The notes under the pieces: model-generated | Database searches by the model: none | What the model saw: only the letters and a program-made list of their open reading frames with translations | What the model was told of the DNA's origin: nothing | From: Tubulanus polymorphus | Lineage: Eukaryota > Nemertea > Palaeonemertea > Tubulaniformes > Tubulanidae | Direction: 5' to 3' | Assembly (NCBI RefSeq): GCF_964204645.1 | Contig: NC_134031.1 | Coordinates: 4,013,001 to 4,077,000 of the forward strand | DNA: 64,000 nt | In this document: positions 47,782-60,591 of the stretch, piece after piece | Layout: every line of letters begins with the position of its first letter | Position numbering within the stretch: the first letter of the stretch is position 1 | Translations under genes and position numbers: made by a program

Positions 47782-49483
47782 TTTCACTGAGGCCTTTTAC
47801 TGAGCCAGAGATGACGCTTGGCCGCGGCCCCTTCTTCATATTCCTCCCGCTATGGGTGTGAATCATGAACACCTAATCAAGTAAACACAAGTTCAGAAGA
47901 GCTGAGCGTAGCCTACTTTGATGTGTCACTTAAAGAAAAATGCAGGCTGCCCTTCCCCATCCCAAATGTGCTCCGATGCCTAGGAAAATAGGAAAATGGT
48001 ATTAGATAAAGCACAATGGTCTGACTGTTCTTCGTCGCTTGAAAAAAGCGAAACATAAACCCACCAAACCTGACGGGAACGAAACTAAATTCGCTTCGTA
48101 ACCATGCTGTTCGTCCATCAGTCTACTCTATCCAACTTTGGGCAACCGGCGCTTGGATATTATAGGAAGATAACAAGTTTCGGTCAACTCCGATAGAAAA
48201 TCGCTTTCGTTAACTCCATCAGTCTAGTTAATCATCGTTATAGATCATTTCAAATCAATAACGATGCTCAACATGAAATTTCAAGAGGCGTCAATCTATT
48301 GCTACCGTGACAATTCCAACTATAAACTTTCGCCGCTTTCACAGTTCCCCTTGTGTAGGCTACGTCGGGCTGTAGAGTTAATCAACTTCTGGGCCCCTGT
48401 TTTTCCAATTGGGGCTGTTTTACTAGTGAATCTGTTGTTCCATTGAGATTTTTGTTATAACAACAGCCTCACTGGGATACTAATATAATTCAATGAAATG
48501 ATACTATGACAATGAATATTCCTTTATTTCGATGGATATAAATTGTAAGCCAAGCTAAATATTCTAATCAATAAATAAATGATACGTATGATATTTCGCT
48601 CACCTGTTCGATCGCGAAAGCTCGAGTATCGCACGTGTGCATCTTAAAAACAGGTGAAAAAGAAATTATAACCATCGTGTTTCTCATTTTTTTCATAAAA
48701 CGCTCGTTAGTTTCTGTGTAAGGTGCGTTCGAGAGAGGAAAGACCAATCTATTCGACTTTAGGTCACAAAAGTCCACTAAGGTAAGATAATTTTAAGTCA
48801 TAGCGTAATTTTTCGTCATAGCGTATTTTAAGTTTTTTTTATTCGGGTTTTCTGTAGTTTGGTAGAAAACCCGATATTCTTATGATCCCCTTGATTATCA
48901 TATTTTCTTTTCTTTTTTGGACATTTTTTACCTCATTCTTTTTTACGTTAGGCCTACCGCTATTTCAGAAAGAATCAACAGCTTAAACTTGAGATCCCCG
49001 GTTGAGATCAATTAGATCTACAAATACTCTGATGGTATTTTGTCGAATAAACTTTATTAAAAAAACACTGTAGTAACGTTGGATGGTTCATCATTTGGTG
49101 AATCATGGCATGTTCTTGCCGTTATAGAAAGATGGAAGCACTTTATTTGGTTATTTGATTTCCAATAAGCAAAATTGGAAATTAGAGATGGCTTAGATAT
49201 GTATAGGTTCCTCCTAAAGTCTGTAGTGTATTGTAAATAGTGCATGTATTTGCATTTATAAATTGTAAATGGCCTTGTAATGTTCTTAAAATGTTTTTTT
49301 ATTTTCTCATTTTATATACGTTCATTCGTGGTAACTGCTCTCTGCTCGCTTATAAAACGTGTGATCGCTAATTTGTCACGAAAATCTAAAATTTGTAAAA
49401 TGTAATTTTCTATCTTTTCTTCCAAGTCGTTTCCATGCCTTAGGAGAAAATGATATGTATATACAAAATGTTACTTTTAGAAG

Positions 49484-52400
49484 ATGAAACTTCTTTCCGT
49501 TCTGCTGACTATTTTTGGAGCAACTCACTTGTGTCGATGCGCAAGTTGGCTGAACATGTATGACAAAGAATTAGATTTTTCTTGCCCCGATGGCCAACAC
49601 ATTTACAGCATCGAAAGTCGACACGATGATTATAAAGAGGACCGACAGTGGTCTTTGAAATGTCGTCCGGGATTCGTCTCAACAGGGAAGGATTGTTCAC
49701 TATCAAAAAACTATATAAATGACTTTCGAGTAACAATCGACCATAAATGTCCCGGAAACGCCATCCTTACTGGCTTGTACAGTATACACGATGACGTTGA
49801 GGAAGACCGGAAATGGAAATTCCGCTGTTGTCAGGTACGAAACTAAATTTGATTCTATGTATGTTAGCTAGACCTGATTGCAGCGCAAGTTCAATCCGAT
49901 AAGATAGTTAAATTTAAACCGATTAAATCTTGAATTTAATCAAATTGTACTCAAATTTTGTCTCGTCTTCTTAATTTCTCATATTCAGCTAGCAACCATT
50001 CCTTCGACTGCATGTAGGACGACAAACTTTATCAGCAAAGGCGATGAACATTTCATTTCTGAAGTCGGACACGACGAGGCAATAGTCGGACTTTACAGCG
50101 ATTATTTGAAAGACAACTGGTAAGTAGTGATAGATTCCGCATAATAATCCGCACTAATGGACAACACATTTTATAACACAGAGGATCTAACTTATTACCT
50201 AAATGATGTATTCAACTTCAGGGATCGTCAGTGGAAGCTGCACGTTTGTAAATTTACCACGTGTCAAGTTAAACATGCCGAGATTTTGGATCCGATTGTT
50301 CCGAAATTCGAGGGATTGAAATATGTTGGTTTAAATTTTGGTAATCGCTGCAGCACCGGAAGTACGATGTTAATGCTTGAAGATATTCACGGAGGCACAG
50401 AAACTACATCCATGTCTGATACCGTCACTGGCACTTGGTCCTTCGGAGGGTCACTCTCATGTGGAGCGTCATTGAAAGTCGGTGCTGGCGGTAATGATGG
50501 TCAGGTATCAGTTAGTACGACATTAACAACTAAATATTCGAGTACTAATACTGAAGTGAATATGAGATCAGTTGCAAAAACTACGACAAACAAAGCTAAC
50601 AAAAAACTGGAAATAGTCGGACCGGGTGCGGGTTTGATTGTCGCTATGTCAAAGTTGTATCAATTTGATCGCAGCGATGTAAGAGTTGAGAATTTTATAG
50701 TATGTAAAGATGGCCGCCATTTCAATGAGACGAGAAAAGTCGCCTTGACTCATAAGGTTTTCGCCGTGACGCACTTTTCGACTGAAACTGCTTTTTACAA
50801 CGAAGGGCAATGCCAGGAAGTAAATCCTTGCATGGAAACCATCAGGAATTCAATCGATGCATTTAAACCGTACGATATAATTCGTAGATTCCAAAGCTGT
50901 TTTATCAATGGTATCGGAAATACTTCGATGATTGATAATCAGGATTTGGCAGGTAAAATTCCAATACTTCGTTCAAACAAACTGTTGAAACAAAGATCAA
51001 TTGGCAGAACTAAATTTTCTGAATTGAATAAATGTTTTTATTTGCAGCAAAACAGGATGGGTTTGAGGGCTGCTTCAAGGATGATAAGCCTACGGATTTG
51101 ACCGGTTACGCCTTTTCGTCTGACAAAATGACAATTAGAATGTGCATCAATAACTGTGGGATGCAAGGTAATGAATTAGAATTGTTATTCTAATATTCTA
51201 ATATAACAGATAGTTTGGCTGTAATTTTTTGGATTTTAACTTGTCATTTCATCTTTTTTTCCAAATCGAATCATCAAATTAATAAGGAAAAGGTTATGCT
51301 GGAATACAAAATGGAAGTCACTGTTATTGCGGTGATTCGTTCGGGACGTATGGAGAGCTACCAGAAAGTAGATGTTCGGTGCCATGCAGCGGACAGTCGG
51401 ATAAGAATTGCGGAGGTATCATGAAGAACTCAATTTTCAAAGTAAAACGTTTTTACGTTGGTTGTTTTGTTGACAACGAAAACGGAGATTTGCCGCATGC
51501 TCAGAAGATCGCTCCTAATATGGATGTAGATATGTGTTTAGATCATTGTCGGGCGAATGGTAAATATCTGAATGTTCAGACATCTGAATAAATATCAGGC
51601 AACAAAACTGTGACAGTATTTACATGTCAGAAAATCTGTAAAACCTATTCCGTTTATTCTAGAAAATGATAATTAGTTTTATTTCCAGGTTATAGATACG
51701 CGGGTTTACAGAAAGGAACGACGTGTAATTGCGGTCGTGGTTACGGTAAATACGGCATGAGATCTGATAATTGGTGTGAAATGAAGTGTGCAGGTGATGA
51801 GGGAGAAATGTGTGGTGGAAAGTCCACGAATTCAGTTTACAGGACTCAGAAGAATTATATGGGTTGTTTTGAGAAAGGTAACCCATGCAGTATGTACTGC
51901 GGAGAGGATTGTTCCGTGGAGATAATGTATGTCGGCTGTTTGGAGGCTGATAAATGTAAAATGACTGTAAAGAAGCATGCCTCGGATATGAGTGTAGAGA
52001 TGTGTTTAAAACATTGCTTCCTAAAAGGTAGGTATCATGATACAGAATAACTCGGTTCGATAGTTCCAGGTGACATGTTTTAGGTTTAAAGCACTGGAAA
52101 TGTACTTATTCTAACATAGTTAAAATTCGAACCTGCAACTGTAAAACTAGTTCCAAGGTTTTTAAGGTTAAAAGAAATGGTTCATGCGATGTTTACGTTT
52201 TACTTGTTTAGGATTCAAATATGCCGGTTTACAAGAAGGAACGACTTGCTTGTGTAGTTCTGATTGCGCAACGGACGATGCGAAATCGAATGCCGAGTGT
52301 AACGTCCCCTGTAATGGAAATCTGTACGAATCGTGTGGCGGAAAACAAACACACTCCGTTTACAAAATCTGGAAAGAATTAAATGAGAGAAATAGTAAAT

Positions 52401-53591
52401 TTACCGAATATATGGGATGTTTTGCTGATAAAGAGGAAAGAGATTTGTCTGCTTTGACGATGGAAAGTAAAGATGAAATGACCATAGAGAAATGTGTCGA
52501 ATTTTGTCAGTCGGATGGTATGTATATCAATGTTGCAATTTTGTAAAAAGAAAAAAAAGACATGTGAAATTGAATCCTGGGGCGCTGATATCCAAATACA
52601 CTCTAGACGGTGTCAAAATGCTACGTTCTCTTCTTTTTTCAAGGTTACAGATACGCCGCAGTACAGTTTGGCTATGCGTGTTTCTGTGGCCAAAGCTTTG
52701 GGAGACACGGCAAAGCATCAAAATGTGACGTGAAATGTCCCGGTAACAAGGATCAAGTGTGTGGCGGGGTATCAATGAATTCGGTTTACAAAATTTTGAA
52801 TTACGTTGCAATAAATTATATTGGATGTTACAAAGATTTATATAGCAGAGACTTACTCGGTGCAGAAATCATCGATGATCAGATGACTATACTGACCTGT
52901 GCTGATACTTGTCGTTTAAAAGGTATAAGTTCCCTGTAGTTAAAATCTTCATAAAAGGTTATTAACGATGGCAAAGTCCGTACGATTTTTGTGTTATTCT
53001 TTGTCCAGGTTACAAATATGCAGGTGTACAGTCCAGCAAATATTGTTACTGCGGCAATAGTTATGGACAACACGGCAAGGCAAATAATGATACTGAGTGT
53101 AATAGTCAGTGTGGAGGTAACAAAAATGAAATTTGTGGAGGCAGCTGGAGGAACTCTATTTACAAAGTAGGAATGGATTACTTCCCGTGTGCAACAGAAA
53201 CGAAACCTTTAATACACGACAGCATGGCAATAGATCGGTGCATTGATTACTGCGTATTGATGAAAAAAGGTGAGTTTGATGATTAAAATGGAATTAAAAA
53301 TTGTTGAAATCATGGATAAATGAAATAGAAGTTACAATATTAACCTATTGTACGGTGAACACGAGATTGATTAATTTGACCCTAATTACCTGACATAAGA
53401 TCTTTTGCTTTTTCCACGCAGGATTCAAGTACACATACTTATCCAATGGTAATGAATGTAGGTGCGGTTTGGCCAGTGGTCCTCTTCACGGTAGAAAGGT
53501 CTCTGACATGACTTGTACTTCGACCTGCAAAGGCGAGAAAGAGGAATTTTGCGGAGCACCTAGCCTGATGTCCGCTTTTCAAATATCTTAA
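49484..53591 (+). CDS. Gene E: dermatopontin-aerolysin-WSC fusion protein (twin of D)
   Basis: Coding exons: 49484-49834, 49989-50119, 50222-50952, 51048-51167, 51287-51559, 51689-52027, 52212-52517, 52644-52922, 53009-53269 and 53422-53591. All exon lengths equal those of gene D, giving about 986 residues. Same order: signal peptide, dermatopontin domain, aerolysin-like domain, six WSC modules. Differences from D are scattered substitutions; they cluster visibly in WSC exon 7 ([18 protein letters not shown] here against [18 protein letters not shown] in D). No stop or frameshift was found, so both copies look functional. The TCTAGAAAATG-type intron text and splice sites are also shared. AATAAA at 53631-53636 is the likely poly(A) signal. 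Confidence 0.87.
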
Positions 53592-54589
53592 AAACCATTT
53601 TCCTATAAATTTATAGCTTCTCGTGTATTGAATAAATATCTCGAGTTCAGAAATAACTATGAAAATTAAGTTCTCAGTATGAAATCACTAAGGTGTTATC
53701 CTCTCGAGGACCTTGAGACACAACATCAAATAAGGAGACAATTGCAAATGGACATTTCGTGGATGTATTTTTTGCTCGCATCACTTCAGTTGCCGATGCT
53801 CGTGCAGATTGTCAACCGTCGGACATCGCCATTGCATTACTAGGATGAGCCTCTTTCGGACCAGTCAGTTTCATTGACTCGCCAACGATCTTGTAAAGAC
53901 AAATTCAGGCATAGCGTCCATAAAAACATTTTTTTTATTAGAAGTTCAACTATAGAAAGTAAATAACTAAAATAGAACATCACAATTACACAAAACTAAA
54001 CAACGCAAGCGTAAGATTTGTTGTTCCTGTCCGACGGTAGACCATCTTCCCTCGGCAGGAATTCGAACGCTCAGCCACGGCACGAACCCTGGCAATCTCG
54101 ATGCCGTCAGTCAGGTTCGAATCCCTGCCGGGTTAGGATGACGGTAGTGAATGGCAAAGTCCAGTTAACCCGATGGGCGTGACTCGATAATCGGTGTCAT
54201 ATTAGTCAACGTTCCATGATTTTCATGTTCCATGTTAATTTTCAACTCTAAATTTCGTATCTACAGCCTCTTTAGATCTAAATTGCATTCTACATTCGGA
54301 GTTGAAAGGTTGAAACAGATAAAAGTCATTTTTCGATTATCAACAATCTTTTATTATATTCAGGCTTTTTGAAAAAGCTTTTTAAAACTGTTTTATGTTT
54401 TGTGTAGATATGCTTGAATAATTCTAAATTCTATTTGATAGCAATTAATCAAACTAATGATTGAAAAATTGAACCTATCGTATTTCCGTTTGCTACGTCT
54501 GTTTAAACATTTAAACGATGTTCATATTTTGTTTTGACTTAAGTCATTATTATCATTAATCGACTGTCAGTGAAGTACAGATCGTAACC
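53592..54589. other. Intergenic region between genes E and F
   Basis: Contains the gene E 3' UTR, the end of the duplicated unit (about 53865), an inverted SINE pair and the promoter of gene F. No coding sequence recognised. Confidence 0.55.
54043..54140. mobile_element. Inverted pair of tRNA-like SINE fragments
   Basis: CATCTTCCCTCGGCAGGAAT on the left is answered by ATCCCTGCCGGGTTAGGATG on the right. CTCAGCCACGGCACGAACCC lies between. Same family as 18636, in a compact head-to-head foldback of about 98 bases. Confidence 0.6.
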
Positions 54590-57500
54590 ATGTCAACACA
54601 CGTAAGTCATGTATATAAAATATGAGATTAAAAGAAAACTTGTTTTCAATGAAATTGAGTTAAACGCTGGGACCGAATACTTACCTGAAATTATTAATTG
54701 AATATATAATGGACATGATAGTCTGTCGCACATCGTCCGATTTGGTACAGCTTTAACTGATATTTTCGTGTATTAGCATAAGTCATAACTGATCACTAAA
54801 TGAAATGTTCCTTAATCAAAACACAGTGTACACAATACACTACTGTATAATTCTTATAGACATACTCTTTAGTTGTACGCATGTATTTATTTTTTACTTT
54901 AGTATACAACATTATTTCTCCTGCTGGTCGGCAATTTCGGGCTGATTCACAGGGTCCAGGGAGCAATTTGGGCGAATCAGTTCGGAGAACCGCTGAAATT
55001 CACCTGCCCCGATGGCCAGTACGTACACGGTATCGAAACTCGTTTTGATGGCAAAAAGAAAGATCGCGAATACGCTTTCAAATGTCGCGCGGGTTTTGTA
55101 TCGTCTGGGGCCGAATGTTCATTCGCAGAGAATTACGTGAACGCGGTGAAGGCTTCGGCGAATTTCACGTGTCCAGACGACTCGATCATCACCGGTGTTA
55201 AAAGCGTTTACGATACTGTCCTGCGAGACAGATTGTTTACATTCAGATGCTGTAAGGTAAGGTCTGCTTCACCCTGGTCGAAAATGGCACCGTATGGTTA
55301 ATAGGAATGGTTCATCTTTTTAATTATTTGCATACCCGAATAGCTCACAAATTAACATATGGGCATTTGGCAAACGTTACCAATCCACTATTGAAATTTC
55401 TCTTTTTTTACCAAAATATCAAATATCGTTTGGAATCATAGTAAATTATACGATTTGCTCTGCTCTAAAGTTCGACGAAGATCATGAGTTTGAACCAAAT
55501 GTTGATCAAATATACTTGTTTTTTTTTTAAATATAGTCGTGAATTTCCGTGGTTTTTGTCGTGATTCTAATGATATACCATCAAATCTATTTCTCAGTTA
55601 AGAACTCTTCCCGGTAACGATTGTCGCACAACCGAATTCTTAGGTGACTACGCTGAACATTATATTCGTGAAGTCTATTACGACGAAGCCGTAGTTGGAG
55701 TGTATAGCGAATATAAGGATAAAGCCAAGTAGGATACGTATATTTTTGTAGTGTTAAATCTAAAATCTAGCAAAAATCATAATTTGATATCAATTAGAAG
55801 GTTTTCGAAGTTTTATCGACGAATTTCCTAACTACGGATGTTGGAGGAAGCTTCGAATAGAAAATGAAACATATTTCAAGATATATTGGAAAACAATTAA
55901 GAAATTGATTATTGTACATAACTTAAGGCGTTAAAATCTCTTGTTGATATCCCATGCGCGAAATATTAAGAATAACATTTTTCCATGATCGCCTCCATCC
56001 TTATCACTGGAATAGAGTCTGTATTTCTAAGTATTCTGTTCCAGGGACCGTCGTTGGAAAATGCACGTTTGTAAATTTACTACGTGTCAAGCGACCAACA
56101 TGAACATCCTGGAAACAATAGTACCAAAATACGATGGTATTCGTTTGGTCGGTATGAATACGGTCAGTCGTTGTATCAATGGAAGCACGATGCTCGAATT
56201 GTCGGACATTCGTTCGGACACGGAAACCACGTCCATCGCAGATTCCCTGTCGAATTCGTGGACGTACGGTACATCGATAGGCGTGTCGGGAAGAGCCTCA
56301 GTCGGTTTCATGGGAACCGGAATCACAGTCGCGGGAGGTGGTTCGTTAATGAGCGTCAACTCTCAGTCAAGCGGTACAGTCGATATAAGCGGTAACACGC
56401 ATACGATTTCGCATACGGCTCTGGGCACTCTTGAAGTGCGAGGCCCTGGGGCAGGTGTAATCGTTGCTATGGCTAAAATGTACAAATTCGATAGGAACAA
56501 TGTCGAGGTGGAGTTCGGTGTCGTCTGTAAAGATGGACGAAAATTCAATTCCACAAAGAGGGTCGCCTTACGTCATAAGGTTTATTCCGCGACGCACTTT
56601 ACCACAGAAATCGGTATCTACAATCGTGACCAGTGTGAAGAACTAGATCCCTGCACCTCTAACCTCAGAGACAACGTCGACACGTTCAAACCGTACGATA
56701 TCATTCGCAAATTCAAGAACTGCTTCAAGAATGGCATCGGGAAAACTTCGATGATTGATGATTATGATTTGGCGGGTAAATTCATAAACCTTTACAAAAA
56801 CATCTGTGTCCATAATGGCAATCAAGTTGTCATGCGATTTGAATTTTGTTTAATCAGCTACAGAAAAACTTAAATCTTTTGTGTGATGACACCAGGTGAA
56901 TCGATGATTTAGAATGATCTTCATGGGGAAGAGGTCTTCTCGTTGTGGAGGTTTTTGCGACAATTATTTTCAATAGTTTCAATTAATTAAATCTTACAGC
57001 ACAACAAGAAGGATTTATGGGTTGCTTCCAGGATAATGAAGTTAGAGATTTTACCGCTTATGCCTTTACATCTAGCAATATCACAGTTAAAATGTGCGTT
57101 AATATCTGCGGGATGAAAGGTACTAGTATTTCGGCATCAAACAATCGATTGGATCCAATAGTAGATAATTGATAATGAATATTATTCATACACTTAATAT
57201 CATCATCAAGAATTCATTCAATTATCACTTTCTCATTCTCGACCAGGAAAGGGTTATGCTGGAATACAAAATGGACGTCACTGTTATTGCGGTGATTCGT
57301 TCGGGACATATGGAGAGCTACCAGAAAGCGAATGTTCAGTGCCATGCAGTGGACAACCGGATAAGAAATGCGGAGGTATCATGAAGAACTCAATTTTCAA
57401 AGTAAAACGTTTTTACGTCGGTTGTTTCGTTGACAACGAAAATAGAGATTTGCCGCATGTTGAGAAGATCGCTCCCAATATGCATGTAGATATGTGTTTA

Positions 57501-60126
57501 GATCATTGTCGCGCGAATGGTAAATATATGTACATAAAATGGTTATCAATTTTTGTGTAAAAATGAGGAAAATATGTCTGAAAAATGTAATTGTTCGAAC
57601 GTATTCTTCTGACTAGTTTTGCCACACCAACATACATTTTAGGTTACAGATATGCCGGTTTACAAAATGGTGATCAGTGTTTCTGTGGTCATTCGTACGG
57701 TAAATATGGAATGAGATCCGACAAATGGTGCGACATGAAGTGTGCCGGCGACGAGGTGGAAAAGTGCGGAGATGTGTTGAAGAATTCAATTTACAAGGTT
57801 CAAAAAAATCTTCTGGGCTGTTTCGAAGAAGTTGGTACCTGTGAAAGGTTCTGCGATCGACGAAACTGTATTGTAGAACCAGTTTATGTAGGTTGTTACG
57901 CTGATAAATCTGATTCAAGAGATTTGCCATTTGAAATGAAGGACGCTCCGAACATGGATGTAGGAATATGCTTAGAACATTGCTATTCACGAGGCATGTA
58001 GTTTTTCCCTTCTCTAAGCTATTTCATGAGCAATGACTTTTCGACACCCCTGTTGTCATGGCCAAAAGTGTTAGAATTATCAACTCAGAATTAACTTAAT
58101 TTGTAGCCTTTCAAATCAAAATAACAACTAATAACAACTAACAATTGGTGTCATATGATAACATTTAACTCATCTTTAACATTCTTAGATATTTTATTTG
58201 TTTAGGTTATCAATACGCAGGCTTACAGTCCGGTACTTCTTGTTTCTGCGGTAACAATTTCGGCAATTACACTCTAAAACCAGATGCGGAGTGTTTCAAG
58301 GCGTGCCCGGGAAATCAGTACGAATTCTGCGGTGGACATATGCGAAATTCGGTCTACAAGATCTGGCGTGACCCTCGAGAGAATTACGAACAGAAAACAT
58401 CATATATCGGCTGTTATAAAGATACGGAAAAATTTGATTTAGACGGTGCATTGGGTCGCAATAGTGGTTTAACTATTGAGAAATGTCTGGGGTTTTGTCG
58501 TTCTAACGGTGAGTTTTATCAACTACAACAACCCGGTATTAACTGCGATTTCAATATTTGTAATATTTCTTTACTTTCCAATACAGTAAGTTTTTATATG
58601 TATAAAGTATTGATATACGTATTCCTTTGAAAACGAAAGACTACAGAGGTGTTTCTTTTTTATAGGTTATCCGTATGCCGGTCTGCAATACGGGAAAATA
58701 TGTATGTGCGGTCATAGATTCGGAAAATATAGCACGAGTCCAGAAAACGAGTGCAAAATGAAATGTTCAGGGGATAACTCTCAAATTTGTGGAAATTACT
58801 TGAGGAATTCAATTCACAAAATCTGGAAACATGCGCTGTATTTGGGTATCAAAAACGTTGGTTGTTACCAAGATGACGTGCTTGTGAAAAATGCAACAGT
58901 TCCTTCGATGATTGACTTGAATATCACTGTTCGGAATTGTGCGGTATTTTGTATCTCACGTGGTAAGTCATAGCACCACGAGAATGTCTCATGAGCTCGT
59001 TCCCCGTTGCAAACTTATAGGATGAGACCTATTCTGACGAGCCGTCCATAGAACTAAGTATTCGAATGATCTAAGGATTCAAGATCAAGCCCTGTGGAAC
59101 TAGACCTGGGTTTAGCAAGTGAATTGGATTAGTCATATCTGAATATAATAAGTTAAAAGTGAATAGTCCATCTCATCAAGTTGTTTTCCTTTGCATAGGT
59201 TACAAATACTCGGGATTACAGAGCAGTTCAAAGTGTTATTGTAGTCAAAATTTGGAGAACATGGATAAGAGGTCGAGCAGTGAATGTAACATGAAGTGTA
59301 GAGGCCAGCGAAATGAAGTTTGTGGCGGGGACATAATGGTTTCGATTTACAAACTAGGAACGGATGATTTCCCTTGTTTAGGAAAAAAAGAATTAGAAGT
59401 TTTACGTCATGGCGACATGTCGATAGATCGCTGCATCGACTATTGTACAATAAAGACCGGTATGTTCAATTAAACTGTCTGTGTAAGGGATTTCCCCGCC
59501 ATAAATCATCTAATTTTATTTGTGAAAATTTAACTCATACCCGATACTCAGATATAAAAGCATTCGAATCAATTCAGCAGCGGCGTCTACCCTCGAACCG
59601 CCGTTTAACAGGTTTTCAATAAATCCACATTTCTGGTCCAGACCCGCAGTTCCTAAGTTCTGTGTTAAGGTTAGATTTGCCTCTTCAGGTAAAACATCGA
59701 AAATTAACTAACTTTGACTCGAGTTAACTTTTACTCGGAACTGTGGAACTAGAGTCGTCCTAGGTATTCGTTTGAAACATCGAAGACACACTTCATCAAT
59801 TTGATGTCATTTTTGGTTCGATGAGCAGTTTTGAATAGACAACATATTTGTGTAAAAGGTGGTTTTGATCATTCAAAAAGAAACCTTGCTCGTGATGCTA
59901 ACAACACTACATTAGTCATTCTTAATTCATATCGGTTTTTGTATTTCTGTTTGTAGGTAATAAGTACGCGTATCTGAAGTATGGAGAACGCTGTACATGC
60001 GCGACGGCGCAAGACCCTCGACATTCGAACCAAATTCCTGACAATCTTTGCAGCTCGACCTGCAAAGGAAACAAAAATGAGCTTTGTGGAAGTGACACTT
60101 CAGTTTCTGCGTTTCAAATATCTTAG
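54590..60126 (+). CDS. Gene F: diverged dermatopontin-aerolysin-WSC fusion protein
   Basis: Coding exons: 54590-54601, 54903-55256, 55598-55728, 56045-56775, 57000-57119, 57247-57519, 57643-57993, 58206-58508, 58666-58962, 59199-59459 and 59957-60126; about 1000 residues. The signal peptide (TLFLLLVGNFGLIHRVQG) is split after four codons by the first intron. Then come a dermatopontin domain (KDREYAFKC, LRDRLFTFRCC, KDRRWKMHVCK), an aerolysin-like domain in exon 4 (731 bases, the same length as in D and E) and six WSC modules in phase-1 exons. Most exons are clearly diverged from D and E, but the exon at 57247-57519 is nearly identical to theirs. The donor after 57993 appears to be GC rather than GT (GAG followed by GCATGT). 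Expected to be secreted, like its paralogues. Confidence 0.83.
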
Positions 60127-60591
60127 TGCAACTATTCCGTCATCTTCGAGCACAGGTGTGGGTTAGAAACGTGCTCGTTTTCAAACATCTAACTTTCAAT
60201 TAACTTTTGACGTGGAACCGCATGGGCCCAGGTTCGAGAATAAAAACTTTGAATAATCCATCAACATTTTGTAGTTGACTTTTAATTTTGGATTTTTATT
60301 CGATAATCCCCCTCCTGATGTCGGACCGATTAGTATGTTGGTATTCTAATGTCAGGTTTGATGTAGGAAAAAATACCTATCCGGTGATATATTGACGACA
60401 ACATTTTTGGAATTACTTCCTGTTTAGGTTTGTTAAAAAATAAGCGTTTTCAATACTTTTGAAAATCTCATGAATAGTTGATAAAACGTATATTACAGAG
60501 TAGATAGCTATAGATAATAGAATGTGGGACAAGCGCACGTGACGTATTTTCGAATTGCTATTAGGAGGTCTACGTCACAAAGCTATTTCAA
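60127..60591. other. Short intergenic region between gene F and the first LITAF gene
   Basis: Contains AATAAA at 60239-60244, the likely poly(A) signal of gene F, and then the promoter of the LITAF gene. Nothing else recognised. Confidence 0.5.

Larger units (their letters stand above)
45111..49483. other. Region between genes D and E
   Basis: It holds the gene D 3' UTR (AATAAA 45145-45150), the duplication junction, a decayed 5' end of gene C, a SINE-containing insertion at about 46100-46430, a hairpin element at 47575-47781, and the gene E promoter with a probable non-coding first exon ending at 48781. That exon is followed by a 699-base intron, against 246 in gene D. No intact coding exon seen. 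Confidence 0.6.
45490..53865. repeat. Tandem duplication unit 2 (carries gene E)
   Basis: Counterpart of 35910-45385. Homology runs through the gene C remnant, the promoter, gene E and past its 3' end to about 53865 (GTCAACCGTCGGACATCGCC near 53810). It lacks the Penelope element and the intron 7 hairpin, and has its own insertions at 46100-46430, 47575-47781 and within the first intron of gene E. Confidence 0.8.
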
